Shown one piece after another: positions 44,022-54,108 of a stretch of DNA of 64,000 nt. The first letter of the stretch is position 1. Every line of letters begins with the position of its first letter. This DNA comes from Allodiplogaster sudhausi. Its lineage: Eukaryota > Nematoda > Chromadorea > Rhabditida > Diplogasteridae. The stretch lies in the NCBI GenBank assembly GCA_945643635.1, contig CALZFC010000101.1, positions 836,501-900,500 of the forward strand. The letters are read 5' to 3'. Under the pieces are notes generated by a model that was given only the letters and a program-made list of their open reading frames with translations, was not told where the DNA came from and did not search any database. Position numbers and translations under genes: made by a program.

Positions 44022-46250
44022 ATGCCTCCTCTCAAGAAGACGCGTAATCCTCGCCAAGGTGCTGCCTTTGTTAGCGAAGAAAAGAAGATTCCGCAGTTAT
44101 ATGGAAGTTTTGAAATCTTAATTTATCTATAAATGAAAAAGAATTCAGACATAAAAAAACGTTTCCTTAGGAAACAGCGGAAACCGTAGCCGCCGAAGCC
44201 CTAGCCGGTTAGCTTGATAACTATTTATTTAAATTCGTTCACAGAAATACATCTATTGAAATGGATGTTCAGGAAGTGCGCGACATCGACGACGAAGAGC
44301 GGAGCGAGCGGAAAGCGGAAGACACGCAAAGGCACGAAGGTGCGCTTCTCTTTCTCGCGCCAATTCTCGGATTCCACCAAAGAATCCTACACGATCTATG
44401 CAAAATAGTTTGAAACAAAAGAAAATTCGAATGTCGTCTAGGAATTTTCTAACATTATGAACTATGCGCATATTTTATTGTTGATTAAGAAGTCCTCGAA
44501 GAAGGAAGAGGAAAAGAAGAAGATCCTGCCGCACAGGTGAGGTCGCTGACATTGATCGAATCAATACGTATGTTCATAGCTAAGGATGTGAATAAGATCT
44601 TCCTTTCCAGCACGGTCGTCGTGCAGCGCAGCAATCCGAGTCCTGGCATGCAGAAGACCGAGCTGCGCGTGCTCACCTTTACAAGCAGGGACCAGCTGCT
44701 CCCAGCGGGTTCCTACGAGGTCGCCGAGGAATTATTTATTTTATTTCAAGAATTATTTATTCAAGTCATAATTTGTAAAACCACAATTGTAATCCTGTCA
44801 GATTCCCTTCCTCTGCGAAGTGATGAAGGAGATGTCTCTTCATTTGCACGCCATCCAAACGTCTGAGGACACTGCAGTACGTAGTCGGAATACGAAAAAC
44901 CTTATAAACATCTGAAATTGTTCAGTAATAGTCTTATGACCATGGTTTGGCATTCTTTTTTCCAGCCCCTCAATGAGAGCGAAGCCCCAGCGGCTGCGCC
45001 CCTTCCGCTAGCTGCCTCAGGCGATGCTCCGCTGGCTGCCGATTCCAAGAACTCTTCGGCCGTCTCTTCGACGACGTCCTCCTCGGCCCCGCCCCCTCTC
45101 GACGACGCACGCGAGCCCATTACGCCCACGACCGCCGGCCAGTCGCCGTTCTCTGCCGCGGTCAGGCAGCCATGAGGAAGAACGTGAAAGAGACATGACT
45201 AATTGCAGTCGGTGAAGTCGTCACTCGATGTAACGCTTCGCCAGCCGAGCTGCGACAGCGATGCGCGTCTCCTCGCCCTCGACTCCCCCGACAAGAATGT
45301 ACTCTTCGCGAACAAAATTACTTATTTGAATCGAATTGAAAGGCGCAACAGGAAATGCGTAGTTGGCCGTAATCAATTTGGAATTTCGTCAAGCGATGAT
45401 ATTTATTTCTTAAGACGTGCGGCTCTTCGTCAGTGACATCGGCCTCCAGCAACGGAACGACGTCGTCGGTGGCCACTGAGACCACGACGCCTTCTTCATC
45501 GGTGGCCACCAAGACAACGACGTCTCCGTCTTCCGTGGCCACCGAGACTACGACCATCACGTCGTCCCAGATGAGCTCGTCTGCATTCTCGGCCGACCGA
45601 ATCCGCGGCATCATCGACAAGCTCGAGGTTCGCCTCTTTTCTTCACCGCAACCAACCAAAAATAGTTTTTAATTTCGGCGTATCTTTAGAAGGTCGCGCG
45701 CCGCAGCAAGCACATCGAAGGCGGCGGCGAACTGCACCAGCTCATCAGCGAAATTACGAGGCTCCAATTCTCAACTTCTTTCTTACTTTGATTTTCTATT
45801 TGATATTTGGATCCGCGCCTTTTTGTGGTCATTATAAGTACAAATAAAGTCTTGATAATTGACAATCTGAATTCAGCGACCTGTGCGACAAGCTCGCCAT
45901 GGGCCGTCCGCTGAGCAACCGAGACAAGAAGCACATTGATGTACTCGATTTAGGAGAACATTTTTTACATTCTTTTATTTTGCTACTAATGTAAACTAAT
46001 TGACAATTTTCTTCCAGAACGTGCACCGCATCGTGGAATCTCTCGCCACGAAGGGACGCGTAAGTTTCTTTCTGCGTTTACTATATCAGCCTGTAGATGT
46101 AACGGTTCTAACCTTACCTAGATTGCAGGGGACTGGCCGGAAGGACTAGTTGAAGCCCGTTCCTCCATGCAATTCCCTGGCCGCAGTTCTTGGCCGTCTT
46201 TATCATCCCTCCTTTTCCATCAAGAACTCCTTCCCCCTCTCTAAGGCCGG
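44022..46250 (+). CDS. Unidentified multi-exon gene, basic N-terminus and Ser/Thr/Ala-rich middle
   Basis: Not recognised. A phase-consistent model: 44,022-44,069 (MPPLKKTRNPRQGAAF), 44,171-44,207 (ETAETVAAEALA), 44,245-44,339 (SGKRKTRKGTK), 44,490-44,536 (KKEEEKKKILPHS), 44,611-44,719 (RSNPSPGMQKTELRVLTF), 44,802-44,876 (IPFLCEVMKEMSLHLHAIQ), 44,966-45,160 (PLNESEAPAAAPLPL), 45,209-45,298, about 45,420-45,629 (four near-repeats SSVATETTT), about 45,692-45,757, about 45,876-45,939 (DKLAMGRPLSNRDKKHID), 46,018-46,061 (NVHRIVESLATKGR) and about 46,129-46,240. Introns are 35-130 bp. The Lys-rich start could be a nuclear localisation signal. It is single copy here, unlike its neighbours. Confidence 0.6.
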
Positions 46251-46640
46251 TAAAATGTGTTTGGAGCATTGGATTTATCGCATGGAAGAGACGTCCACTG
46301 AACGGATGCTGGCAGTGAACAACGAAGCACGCATGCAGCTCAGTCTAATAAATAACTGATATACACTTCAACAAAATGTGAACAAAAAGGTGCAAGGCGC
46401 GGATTGGCGACAATAAAAGAGATCATCTATTGATTGCAAATCCAGACCATGATTATTAGAATCTTGCCTGTTAGAGTACCATAAACATGAGCAAAAGTTG
46501 ACAGATGAGGTATAAAGAAAAAACAGAAGTTTCAGAAGATTAGATAAAAACAAAGCCTAGCAACAAAGGGTTTTGTGAATACATTACATTTCGACAGAAT
46601 TTTTTTTAGTAAACTGAAATGAAAATGACCTAGTGGTCAT
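46251..46640. other. Gap between convergent genes
   Basis: AT-rich 3' flanks of the plus-strand gene ending near 46,250-46,350 and the minus-strand gene ending at 46,657. AATAAA-like strings occur (aataaataactg at about 46,348), but no defined terminator is assigned. Confidence 0.4.
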
Positions 46641-46656
46641 TCGAAAAAGACGAGCA

Positions 46657-46792
46657 TTATCGCTGCTGGATCTCGAATAGATTGATGGAGGCACCGGACT
46701 GGTCGATGAAGTTGACCAAGGGGCCACGGACAAAGGCAGTCAGGTGGCGGGAGCCACTCGGCACGCCCACTCCACTCCCTCCGCCCCTGAAA

Positions 46793-46832
<40 letters not shown>

Positions 46833-46995
46833 GAGCATACTGTAATAAGGTATTTTATACATTTAAAAACATAACCAAGAGACCTATTTATATTGTCATT
46901 TAACAAAGGTGCGCACCTTGCAATCTCCACGGAATGTGCAGGAGGTAATCGATGATACGTGGAGTGTGTGTAGAGCAGATATGGTATAGCGAGAT
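46657..46995 (-). CDS. 3' exons of an unidentified gene interrupted by a LINE
   Basis: The last exon (46,657-46,787) reads HLTAFVRGPLVNFIDQSGAS and ends INLFEIQQR followed by TAA at 46,659-46,657, after acceptor ccttttcag. An upstream candidate exon (about 46,914-46,990) reads TLHVSSITSCTFRGDC with a gtgcgc donor. Farther 5' the gene meets the 3' end of the second LINE near 46,990, so earlier exons may lie beyond the insertion or be lost. Family unknown. Confidence 0.5.
46791..46829. repeat. (GA)n microsatellite
   Basis: GA run in the last intron of the minus-strand gene, CT on the coding strand next to the acceptor. Confidence 0.9.
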
Positions 46996-49900
46996 ATATA
47001 CATATATAAGTGAGAGAATAACGATGGAGAGAGGTCATAGAGAGGTGGGAGGGATTGTGGGAGGGGGGAGTGAGGAGGGAGAGGAGATGAAAGACGGGGA
47101 AAGTGAAGTGGACTTGGCTATACTATTGAATGCCTTTGCGGCTCTGATAAAGAAGGAATGCGAACGGATTGCGGATCTTGTGGAGGGGTATGCTAGCTGG
47201 AAGGAGAGGCCACGAGTTCTACTGTTGCGGAAGTGAAAGTAGTGAGGGTTTGCGTCGGAAATGCGGCGGTGCCCAAAAATTAGCCTACGAGCCAGTGTAA
47301 AGTCGGCGTGGTCTCGACGGGACTTAAGAGACGGGAGGGAAAGGGTAGTATTCCTGATGGTACTATTAGGGAGATTAAAGCTAGTATGGCCAAGGGAACG
47401 GCGAAAGATAACACGGGTGAAATAATTCTGGGGTTTCTCTAGGATGCGGATGTCCCGTTTGAGACGTGGAGAAAAAGCAACAGAGCAGCTCTCTAATATG
47501 GGGCGAATGTAAATAGTAAAAGCAGCGACAAGAACCTTCGTGTTACGAGTGCGGAGAGCGCGGAGGAGGGGGTAGGACTTAGCAAGTGCCTTATTGGCAA
47601 GGTAAGAGCAATGGGGCGAGAAAGAGAGTTTAGAGTCTATTATGATGCCAAGGTCGCGAGCAGAATCTACTACTGTGAGAGGGACGCCGCGGAGAAAGTA
47701 TTGATGCTTCGGGTTGGTTGATCCTAGATGAAGAACAGAACACTTGTTACTAGCAAGAGGGAGCTGCCATTTGTCAGCCCAGAGAGAAACTTCGTCAATG
47801 GCAGCCTGTAAGGAGGAAGGGGAAGAGGAAGATGGAAAGGATTTGAAGATCTTAATGTCATCAGCAAAACAGCGGGAGTGAACACCATGGGTAGCAATGA
47901 TACCAGGAAGGTCGCTAGTATAAAGGATAAATAGAAAGGGGCCGATTACAGTGCCTTGGGGGATTCCACTAATAACAGGACGAGGAGTTGAGAGGGATGT
48001 GCCTACTCGCACTTGGAAGGAGCGGTTAGAAAGAAAAGAAGAGATCCAGTTAACGACATTTGGGGGAATACCTAGGACACTAAGCTTAAATAAGAGTTTA
48101 GGGTGGGAGACACGGTCGAAAGCACGAGCATGGTCAAAGTAGATAATATCGGTGGTAAGGGAATTATGATGGGCAGAGGTCCAATGTTCAAGACAATCTA
48201 ACATCTGGAATTCTATAGAACGTCTACGTCTAAAGCCATATTGTTGGTCGGGAATGATGTGTCCAGAATCACAATAGGAATAGAGTTTCTCAAAAAGGCG
48301 AGAGAATATGGAGGTAATTGAGATTGGACGGTAGTTGGAAGGGTCGGAAAAAGGAGCCTTCTTCTTAATGGGTATGATAATTGAGGACTTCCAAACAGAG
48401 GGAACAGTTGCGGTGGAAAAAGAATAATTGAAAATGTACTCGAGGGCTTCACTTAGTGGAATGGATAGGTTCTTAATAAGGGCGAGATTGAAATTATCGG
48501 GAGTTTTGCAGGAGGAATTAGGCCAGGTTTCAATGAGGCGACAAATCTCGTGCCTAGGGAAAACAATAGAAAAAGGGGGGATAGATCTTGAATTAGGAGA
48601 GAGATTGGGGAGATAACCATTATCAACAGTATAAGCATCTGCAAAAGTTGAAGCTAAAAGCTCGGCCTTATCTACATCGGTATAGCAGTCTGGACCAGAG
48701 GACTGGGTGAGGGTATCAACTCCCCGAGGCTTAGCAGAGGTTTTATTTCTAATGTATCGATAGAAAAGGGACTTGTTGTTGGAGAGGACTATGTGCTTTT
48801 CTACATTTCTAGAGTATTTGTCCATTTCCTTACAATAGCGCGAGTTAGCAATGGCAAAAGCGGAATGGGATTTAGGGTCATCTTTTTCTAATGATTCTAT
48901 CCAAAGGTCGAAGCGTTTCCGCTGAAGACGTAAAATGTGATCAGGGAGGCGGACGACACGCTTGTAGGGGACGAAGAGATCATCTATGGCACGGATGGCA
49001 GAGGAGAGAGAAGAATACATTTCGTCGACATTGGATAGGGAGTGAAAGGGAGTGGGGAAACAGAAATTTAAAAGATAAGATGAGGCAGCTTGGTAGTCTA
49101 CTTTGCGGTAATCCTTAATATAGGTATAAGTGGGTTTAACATGCGAGAGTGAGATAGTGGCCATAACCGAAGAATGATCGGAGTTGAGGAATGGAGGTTC
49201 AACAGTGATATTAGAGAGGAGAGTAGGGGTATTTGTTAGGAGAAGGTCTAGGATATGATTATTGCAAGTGGGAGCAGGGGTAAGTTGTGCGAAGGAGCAG
49301 GCGGCAGAGAAATCGTGGAATAGTTTGGAGCTGGGGGAGAGGGGTTGAGGAAGTAGAGAAGGGCTTTTGTGCCACGGGATGTCGGGGTAGTTAAAATCGC
49401 CAAGGAGGATAGTGGGATATGGAGAAGTGGAGAGATCGCGCGAGAGTGAGATGAGACAAGAGTTATGTTCGGCAGAGCAAGAGGGGGCGCGGTAGACTAG
49501 AATAAAACGGATAAAATCATTATTAAAGTTTGCATCGATAGCAAGAAGCTCAAAAGCAGAAGGGGTTGAGAGAGAGTGGACAATTTTGGCAGATATGGTA
49601 TTCCTAAGAAGGATAGCTACACCGCCACCCTTCTTCCTGAGGCGATCCTGGCGGAAGACGCTATAATCTGGACAACCACTAAGGAGAAAGCTGTCGGGTA
49701 TAGAGGAGGAGAGCCAAGTTTCTACTATGCATATGGCAGCAAACGAACGGGTAAGTAAATGGAAAAGCTCATGAGTCTTGTTTACTACTGAACGGGCATT
49801 GAACAGGTAAAGGGGGCAAGGGATGTGCGAACATTTGTACTTAATAATGGTAGGGCCCCCCTGGTGGAAGAAAGGGGAAGGAGGACGGGCGAGGGGAGAG

Positions 49901-51176
49901 AAACGGTTAAACGTGGAAATTGGAGGCGGATGAGGCAGTGGGGCGGGAGGAGGCGGTTGGTAGGCAGTTGGTGGAGTGAAAGAGGGAGGAGAGAAGGAGG
50001 GGGTGGTGAAAGAGGAGGGGGGAGGGAAGTTGGAGAAGAGGAGAGATTGAGAGTGGGGACGGTTGGAGGGAGGGTGGTGGGAGGCCATGTCGGCGTACGA
50101 GGGGCGAGGTGGTCTCCTAGGCGCCGCGACCCGGCGATTGGTGGGAGGGCGGGAAGGCAACCCGGACGAAGGGCGTCCGGGAGGACTCGCGTAGAAGCGA
50201 GAGAAATCAGGGAGTTTGGGAGGGGAGGGGACAATGCCTCTTTGGGCGAAGGTGAGAGAGGGGCGGATGGCACAGCGCCAGAAGGAGTCCGAGTGTCTGA
50301 GGCGGTGGGAGTTGCGGATTGCTAGCTGTTGGAGGAGAGAGTTGGGGAGAATGACCTTAACTGGATTGTCCCGATCGGAGAGCGGGTAGACAGCAGAGTG
50401 CAGGGCGGAGACACCAATACAATCAAGGAGATGGAGAACAGCATTATAATAAGAGGCCGCCCGCTGAATGGGGGAGCCGTCAGGTGGGGGGAGACCGAAG
50501 ACAACAAGAGCCCGGCGGCGCTCATGCCTATCTCTAATCTCGTCCTCGGTCTCCCGGGAAAATTCCCAGGAGAGGGTGTCTGAGGAGGAGGGGGGAAGGT
50601 TGCCGGCAACATTCTCACACATAATAATATCATCCTCAATCAAGGGATCATTATGGACAGTATAAAGGGGAGGAGGGGCGGTCTCAACGGCGGTGAGTCT
50701 GGTGTCAATGGTGTCAAGCTGGGTGGTATGGGCGGTGAGGGCAACTGTCATATCCGCGATGACGATGTCCTTGGCGGCCAGAGAGGACTCGAGGGAGGAG
50801 ACGGTGCTGCTGAGGGCGGAGAGCTGAGCGGTCAGAGAAGAGACGGAGGAAGCCAGGAAGGCGAGGATGTCGTCAGAGTCAGGGGGCTCATCCGTGGATC
50901 GGCGGCGCTTGCGGTCCTTCAGTCCCTTAAAAAAGGAGACGACGGCAGGGAGATCGAGGGGGGCAGGAGGGTCAGCATCGGCCATGCTTAACTAAGCGGG
51001 GGCCAGACGATCAATCAGTAAAGGACCCTTGGCCCAAGGGTTGAGGAGATGGCCGATAAAGAACCTGGAGTTGTGCCTGGGTAGAGATGAGTGCCCCTCA
51101 GGCACTAGGAGCGAGGAGAAAAGCAGGTGCAAAGGCGCTTGAGAGAGAGCTGCATGCACCGACCGCTCTGTGACGT
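46990..51176 (-). mobile_element. CR1/L2-like LINE 2, near-complete, left copy
   Basis: Minus-strand element with a 5' leader of about 190 bp (51,176-50,986), one long ORF (50,985-47,035) and a very short 3' region ending near a TATATATG-type stretch (about 46,995-47,008). The 3' boundary is approximate because no duplication or empty site is visible. Its 5' end abuts minisatellite array 2. Related to the LINE at 4,897-8,960 but a different family. Confidence 0.85.
47035..50985 (-). CDS. Single 1,316-aa LINE polyprotein: ORF1-like + endonuclease + reverse transcriptase
   Basis: Order by residue: coiled-coil-like heptads about 44-102 (LTAQLSALSSTVSSLESSL); an RRM-like ORF1 region about 155-250 (ERRRALVVFGLPPP, CAIRPSLTFAQRG); a Pro/Ser-rich linker about 258-390; an apurinic-type endonuclease about 392-615 (FNARSVVNK, VETWL, KGGGVAILL, LLGDFNYPDIPW, NSDHSSV); RT in the second half (SDPSNYRPISIT, QYGFRRRRS, YFDHARAFDRVSH, GIPQGTVIGPFLF, catalytic CFADDIKIF); and a C-terminal thumb/tail with LNYFTR-like LEKPQNYFTR. 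No stop or frameshift. Most CR1-type elements use two ORFs; here the ORF1-like part is continuous with the enzyme part. The catalytic Asp pair is present, so the element may be active. Confidence 0.9.
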   Translation of the reverse strand: MADADPPAPLDLPAVVSFFKGLKDRKRRRSTDEPPDSDDILAFLASSVSSLTAQLSALSSTVSSLESSLAAKDIVIADMTVALTAHTTQLDTIDTRLTAVETAPPPLYTVHNDPLIEDDIIMCENVAGNLPPSSSDTLSWEFSRETEDEIRDRHERRRALVVFGLPPPDGSPIQRAASYYNAVLHLLDCIGVSALHSAVYPLSDRDNPVKVILPNSLLQQLAIRNSHRLRHSDSFWRCAIRPSLTFAQRGIVPSPPKLPDFSRFYASPPGRPSSGLPSRPPTNRRVAAPRRPPRPSYADMASHHPPSNRPHSQSLLFSNFPPPSSFTTPSFSPPSFTPPTAYQPPPPAPLPHPPPISTFNRFSPLARPPSPFFHQGGPTIIKYKCSHIPCPLYLFNARSVVNKTHELFHLLTRSFAAICIVETWLSSSIPDSFLLSGCPDYSVFRQDRLRKKGGGVAILLRNTISAKIVHSLSTPSAFELLAIDANFNNDFIRFILVYRAPSCSAEHNSCLISLSRDLSTSPYPTILLGDFNYPDIPWHKSPSLLPQPLSPSSKLFHDFSAACSFAQLTPAPTCNNHILDLLLTNTPTLLSNITVEPPFLNSDHSSVMATISLSHVKPTYTYIKDYRKVDYQAASSYLLNFCFPTPFHSLSNVDEMYSSLSSAIRAIDDLFVPYKRVVRLPDHILRLQRKRFDLWIESLEKDDPKSHSAFAIANSRYCKEMDKYSRNVEKHIVLSNNKSLFYRYIRNKTSAKPRGVDTLTQSSGPDCYTDVDKAELLASTFADAYTVDNGYLPNLSPNSRSIPPFSIVFPRHEICRLIETWPNSSCKTPDNFNLALIKNLSIPLSEALEYIFNYSFSTATVPSVWKSSIIIPIKKKAPFSDPSNYRPISITSIFSRLFEKLYSYCDSGHIIPDQQYGFRRRRSIEFQMLDCLEHWTSAHHNSLTTDIIYFDHARAFDRVSHPKLLFKLSVLGIPPNVVNWISSFLSNRSFQVRVGTSLSTPRPVISGIPQGTVIGPFLFILYTSDLPGIIATHGVHSRCFADDIKIFKSFPSSSSPSSLQAAIDEVSLWADKWQLPLASNKCSVLHLGSTNPKHQYFLRGVPLTVVDSARDLGIIIDSKLSFSPHCSYLANKALAKSYPLLRALRTRNTKVLVAAFTIYIRPILESCSVAFSPRLKRDIRILEKPQNYFTRVIFRRSLGHTSFNLPNSTIRNTTLSLPSLKSRRDHADFTLARRLIFGHRRISDANPHYFHFRNSRTRGLSFQLAYPSTRSAIRSHSFFIRAAKAFNSIAKSTSLSPSFISSPSSLPPPTIPPTSL

Positions 51177-51177
51177 G

Positions 51178-51747
51178 GGTAGAGCGGGCGAGTGAGTAGA
51201 GCGGGCGAGTGAGTAGAGCGGGCGAGTGAGTAGAGCGGGCGAGTCAGGGTAGAGCGGGCGTATGGGTAGAGCGGGCGAGTCCATTGTAGAGCGGGCGAGT
51301 GAGGGTAGAGCGGGCGAGTGAGTAGAGCGGGCGAGTGAGTAGAGCGGGCGAGTGAGTAGAGCGGGCGAGTAAGGGTAGAGCGGCCGAGTGAGTAGAGCGG
51401 GCGAGTGAGGGTAGAGCGGGCGAGTGAGTAGACTGGGCGAGTGGGTAGAGCGGGCGAGTCAGGGTAGAGCGGGCGAGTGAGTAGAGCGGGCGAGTGAGTA
51501 GAGCGGGCGAGTGAGTAGAGCGGGCGAGTGAGTAGAGCGGGCGAGTGAGTAGAGCGGGCGAGTGAGGGTAGAGCGGGCGAGTGAGTAGAGCGGGCGAGTG
51601 AGTAGAGCGGGCGAGTCTGGGTAGAGCGGGCGAGTGTGGGTAGAGCGGGCGAGTAGGTAGAGCGGGCGAGTCAGGGTAGAGCGGGCGAGTGATGGGTAGA
51701 GCGGGCGAGTGAGAGCGGGCGAGTCTGGGTAGAGCGGGCGAGTGAAT
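51178..51747. repeat. Minisatellite array 2, core GTAGAGCGGGCGAGT, period 17-19 bp
   Basis: About 32 units, mostly the 17-bp form GTAGAGCGGGCGAGTGA. Starts right beside the LINE 2 5' end (cgtgg|gtagagc) and ends at aatacccgccg, as array 1 does. Variants include GCGGCCGAGT and ACTGGGCGAGT. Confidence 0.95.
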
Positions 51748-52470
51748 ACCCGCCGATGTTCATTACACATCAACTGAAAATATCCAAATTCAGTCAAGGA
51801 TAAAGGAAGGAGTTGTAAAATCGATTGTAATTGTCCGATGGAGGATGTTCGGCGAAAATGTATATTCCTTGCATCTTTACCAATATATTTCAGCAAAATC
51901 AAGCATAAGTTATGCGTGTATTATATCGATTTCGTAAAGGAAGAAAAGGAAGAAACCTTGATAGCATTGAAGAGTTGGTTCTGGCTGATACAGCTGATGA
52001 CATCTTCCCACACTTTTCTCGATCGGAGAGCCGCCTTGGCCGGGTCCACAAACTGCAATCGAAATATTCATTATTCAGCATACTGTTGCCAGGAAGTGGC
52101 TGATTGGCTGAGAGAGAAGAGGGCTGGCCAGTGGCGGGGGCGGAGCGAGGAGGGGTTGTTCCTTCCGCCGCCTCTCTTGCCTCCCTAAAAATCATCTTGT
52201 CTTCAGAAATAACTTTGTCAGTACTGTTCAGTTTTGGGATAGTTTTCGTTTTGCATTGGAAATTATATCTAGCAAACATTTCAGGGATCATTTTGAATGA
52301 TTTGTTAAAAGACTTTCAATCAGGCCAAAGTGACAGCCCATTGATAGAAATCTTCATTCTTAACTATTACATTTCCATATAAAAGGAACTATTGTATAGT
52401 ATTTTAGCTTATATAAAAGCCTACCACCGGCAAGCTTGGAGCGAAGTGCTTGTACTTTGACGAATACGAC
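51748..52470. other. Chimeric module, left-arm copy, joined to 19,545-like sequence
   Basis: Repeats 25,431-26,150: a DENND4 exon fragment, the CCAAT/GC-box stretch and part of the last Sen54-like exon. It breaks after gacgaatacgac (52,470) and continues as aagctctttttaaactattc, the sequence found at about 19,540 and 38,375. Everything between (Sen54, DENND4, zinc protein and GFAT relic) is missing from this arrangement. Confidence 0.85.
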
Positions 52471-53563
52471 AAGCTCTTTTTAAACTATTCAATCGCATAC
52501 TACTAGTCAATACAAATAACTTTTATCTACAGTATATTCTGGATGCTTGAGCTGCTCGTGCAAGGATTACTCAATATTCTCTTCTATCAGCTGTTATTAG
52601 ATAAGTCCTTTTCCATGAATCCCCTCGTTTAATTAACTAACAAAAGATATGGTTCAAATTGTTACTATAAAAAACCTTTTCATCTGCTCAGAACGCACGC
52701 TTTGTGGTCTTCTCTCTTGCAGGGCGATGCCGTCTTCTTCACTGCTACTCCTGTTACGGTTTCCAGTCTGTCATAATGATTCCGTGCGCCGTTCATTGGA
52801 AAAGAGAGGTATACTTCCTTCCCTCTTTCTCTCATCATCGTCTTCTCTCCCTCTCTCCTTCTATGTATCTCCCTCTCTCTCGCTCTCAATCTCTCTATCT
52901 TCTCTATCTACTTCCTTCTCTCTTTCATCATTGTCTCCTTTCTACCACTCTCTCTCTCCCTCTCTCTCTATCTCTCAACCGCTTTCTCACACAACTAGCT
53001 TTCTCTCTCCCTCTCTCTCTCGTCAGCTATCTCATCTGTCTTCATCCCATCCTCCTTTTCTCTGTTTTCCCCCATTGTGTACACTCCAAGTTTCCACTAT
53101 CTTGTCAGCCATTTCTGGTGTAGACGGACAGAGCGAGACGAGCAGATGAGGAGAAGATAAGGGCATGGCGGGGCGATTCGCTCCGCATACCTTTTATCCT
53201 TCAACACTCTTTCATATTCTCGTCCATGCAACTCACAATCAGCCAATATGTCTTGTTCTTTTTAATAAGAGGAGAGACAAAAAGAGGCCAAGAAGTATCA
53301 GTTGGCAGAATGGAATTACCACTCGTCGCCGGGGAAGATACAATCATATACATGTAGATCATTCCGTTCTTCCTGTAGATCATTTTGTACTACGGAGAAG
53401 ACTGTTTTCGGGCGCGGCCGCAGGCACCGCGTCAAGGGGGCGGATTAAGTTCTGCCATGTTAAGGGAGGACGAAGTGACCGCAGCATCAAGTTCACAATT
53501 GATACGTTTGGAAGCCGCTTGAAATGAGTCAGAGACTCATTCTCATTATATATAGAGAGAGAG

Positions 53564-53599
<36 letters not shown>

Positions 53600-54100
53600 T
53601 GAGTGCTAGAGAGAACAAAGAGCCAAGATCTTGCTTTATCCTCTTCTTTAATCTTACATGAAGATATCGAATTGATATCAAATTGACTTTTGCGAGCGAT
53701 CAAGATGGTAGCAGAATAAGGCGAAATAACGCGCTCAAAATATGTGCAAGCACTCTGAGCGGGGGAGACAAGTGAAGAGTTGATGTCACCATCAGTGCGC
53801 ACCACGGCTAATTGTAAGCGAGGAACTACAGTCCCGCCCGGGATCTTGGTACCAAGGACGCGTCGGACGAGTCGGCTCTCTCTCTCTCGGTTTCTCTTCT
53901 CTCACCATTCTCATAGCGAGATAGCTCGGGCGCACACCTGCTCACGATGACAAGCAAAGAAAGAAATATTTTATGCCTATGAATTTTTTATAGCAAAAAG
54001 CAATTTTATATGCTTTCGAATTACACAAATATCTTCTCTTGCAGATGTCGCTGGGAGAAGAGCCGCGCGACGGCGATTGAGCAATTCGAACGGGTGATTC
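52471..54100. other. Copy of the pre-PTP block in the left arm
   Basis: Corresponds to 38,375-39,990 and is closer to unit 2 than unit 1 (it has the 38,788-39,165 type block and the reading gctgctcgtgc). Ends abruptly at 54,100 inside the exon-like sequence RWEKSRATAIEQFERV. Confidence 0.8.
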
Positions 54101-54108
54101 TCAAAGAT

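Larger units (their letters stand above)
47606..54100. repeat. Large inverted repeat, left arm (lower bound of outer end)
   Basis: Pairs with 57,520-64,000. Coordinates of matching features sum to 111,606 over most of the arm and to 111,620 inside about 53,600, because of GA-length differences. The outer limit 47,606 is simply the mirror of the window end, so the arm may extend farther. The inner end is the sequence gggtgattc at 54,092-54,100. Confidence 0.95.

Noticed and set aside
49825..50325. 166-codon Gly/Arg-rich plus-strand frame opposite the second LINE (mirror 61,281-61,781)
   Set aside because: Antisense shadow of the Pro-rich linker of the LINE polyprotein.
51459..51902. Open frame encoding repeats like LTRPLYSLARST (also 59,704-60,147 and 25,208-25,585)
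   Set aside because: It is the translation of the minisatellite joined to a DENND4 intron. The 17/19-bp periods shift frame and no start context or splice signals support it.
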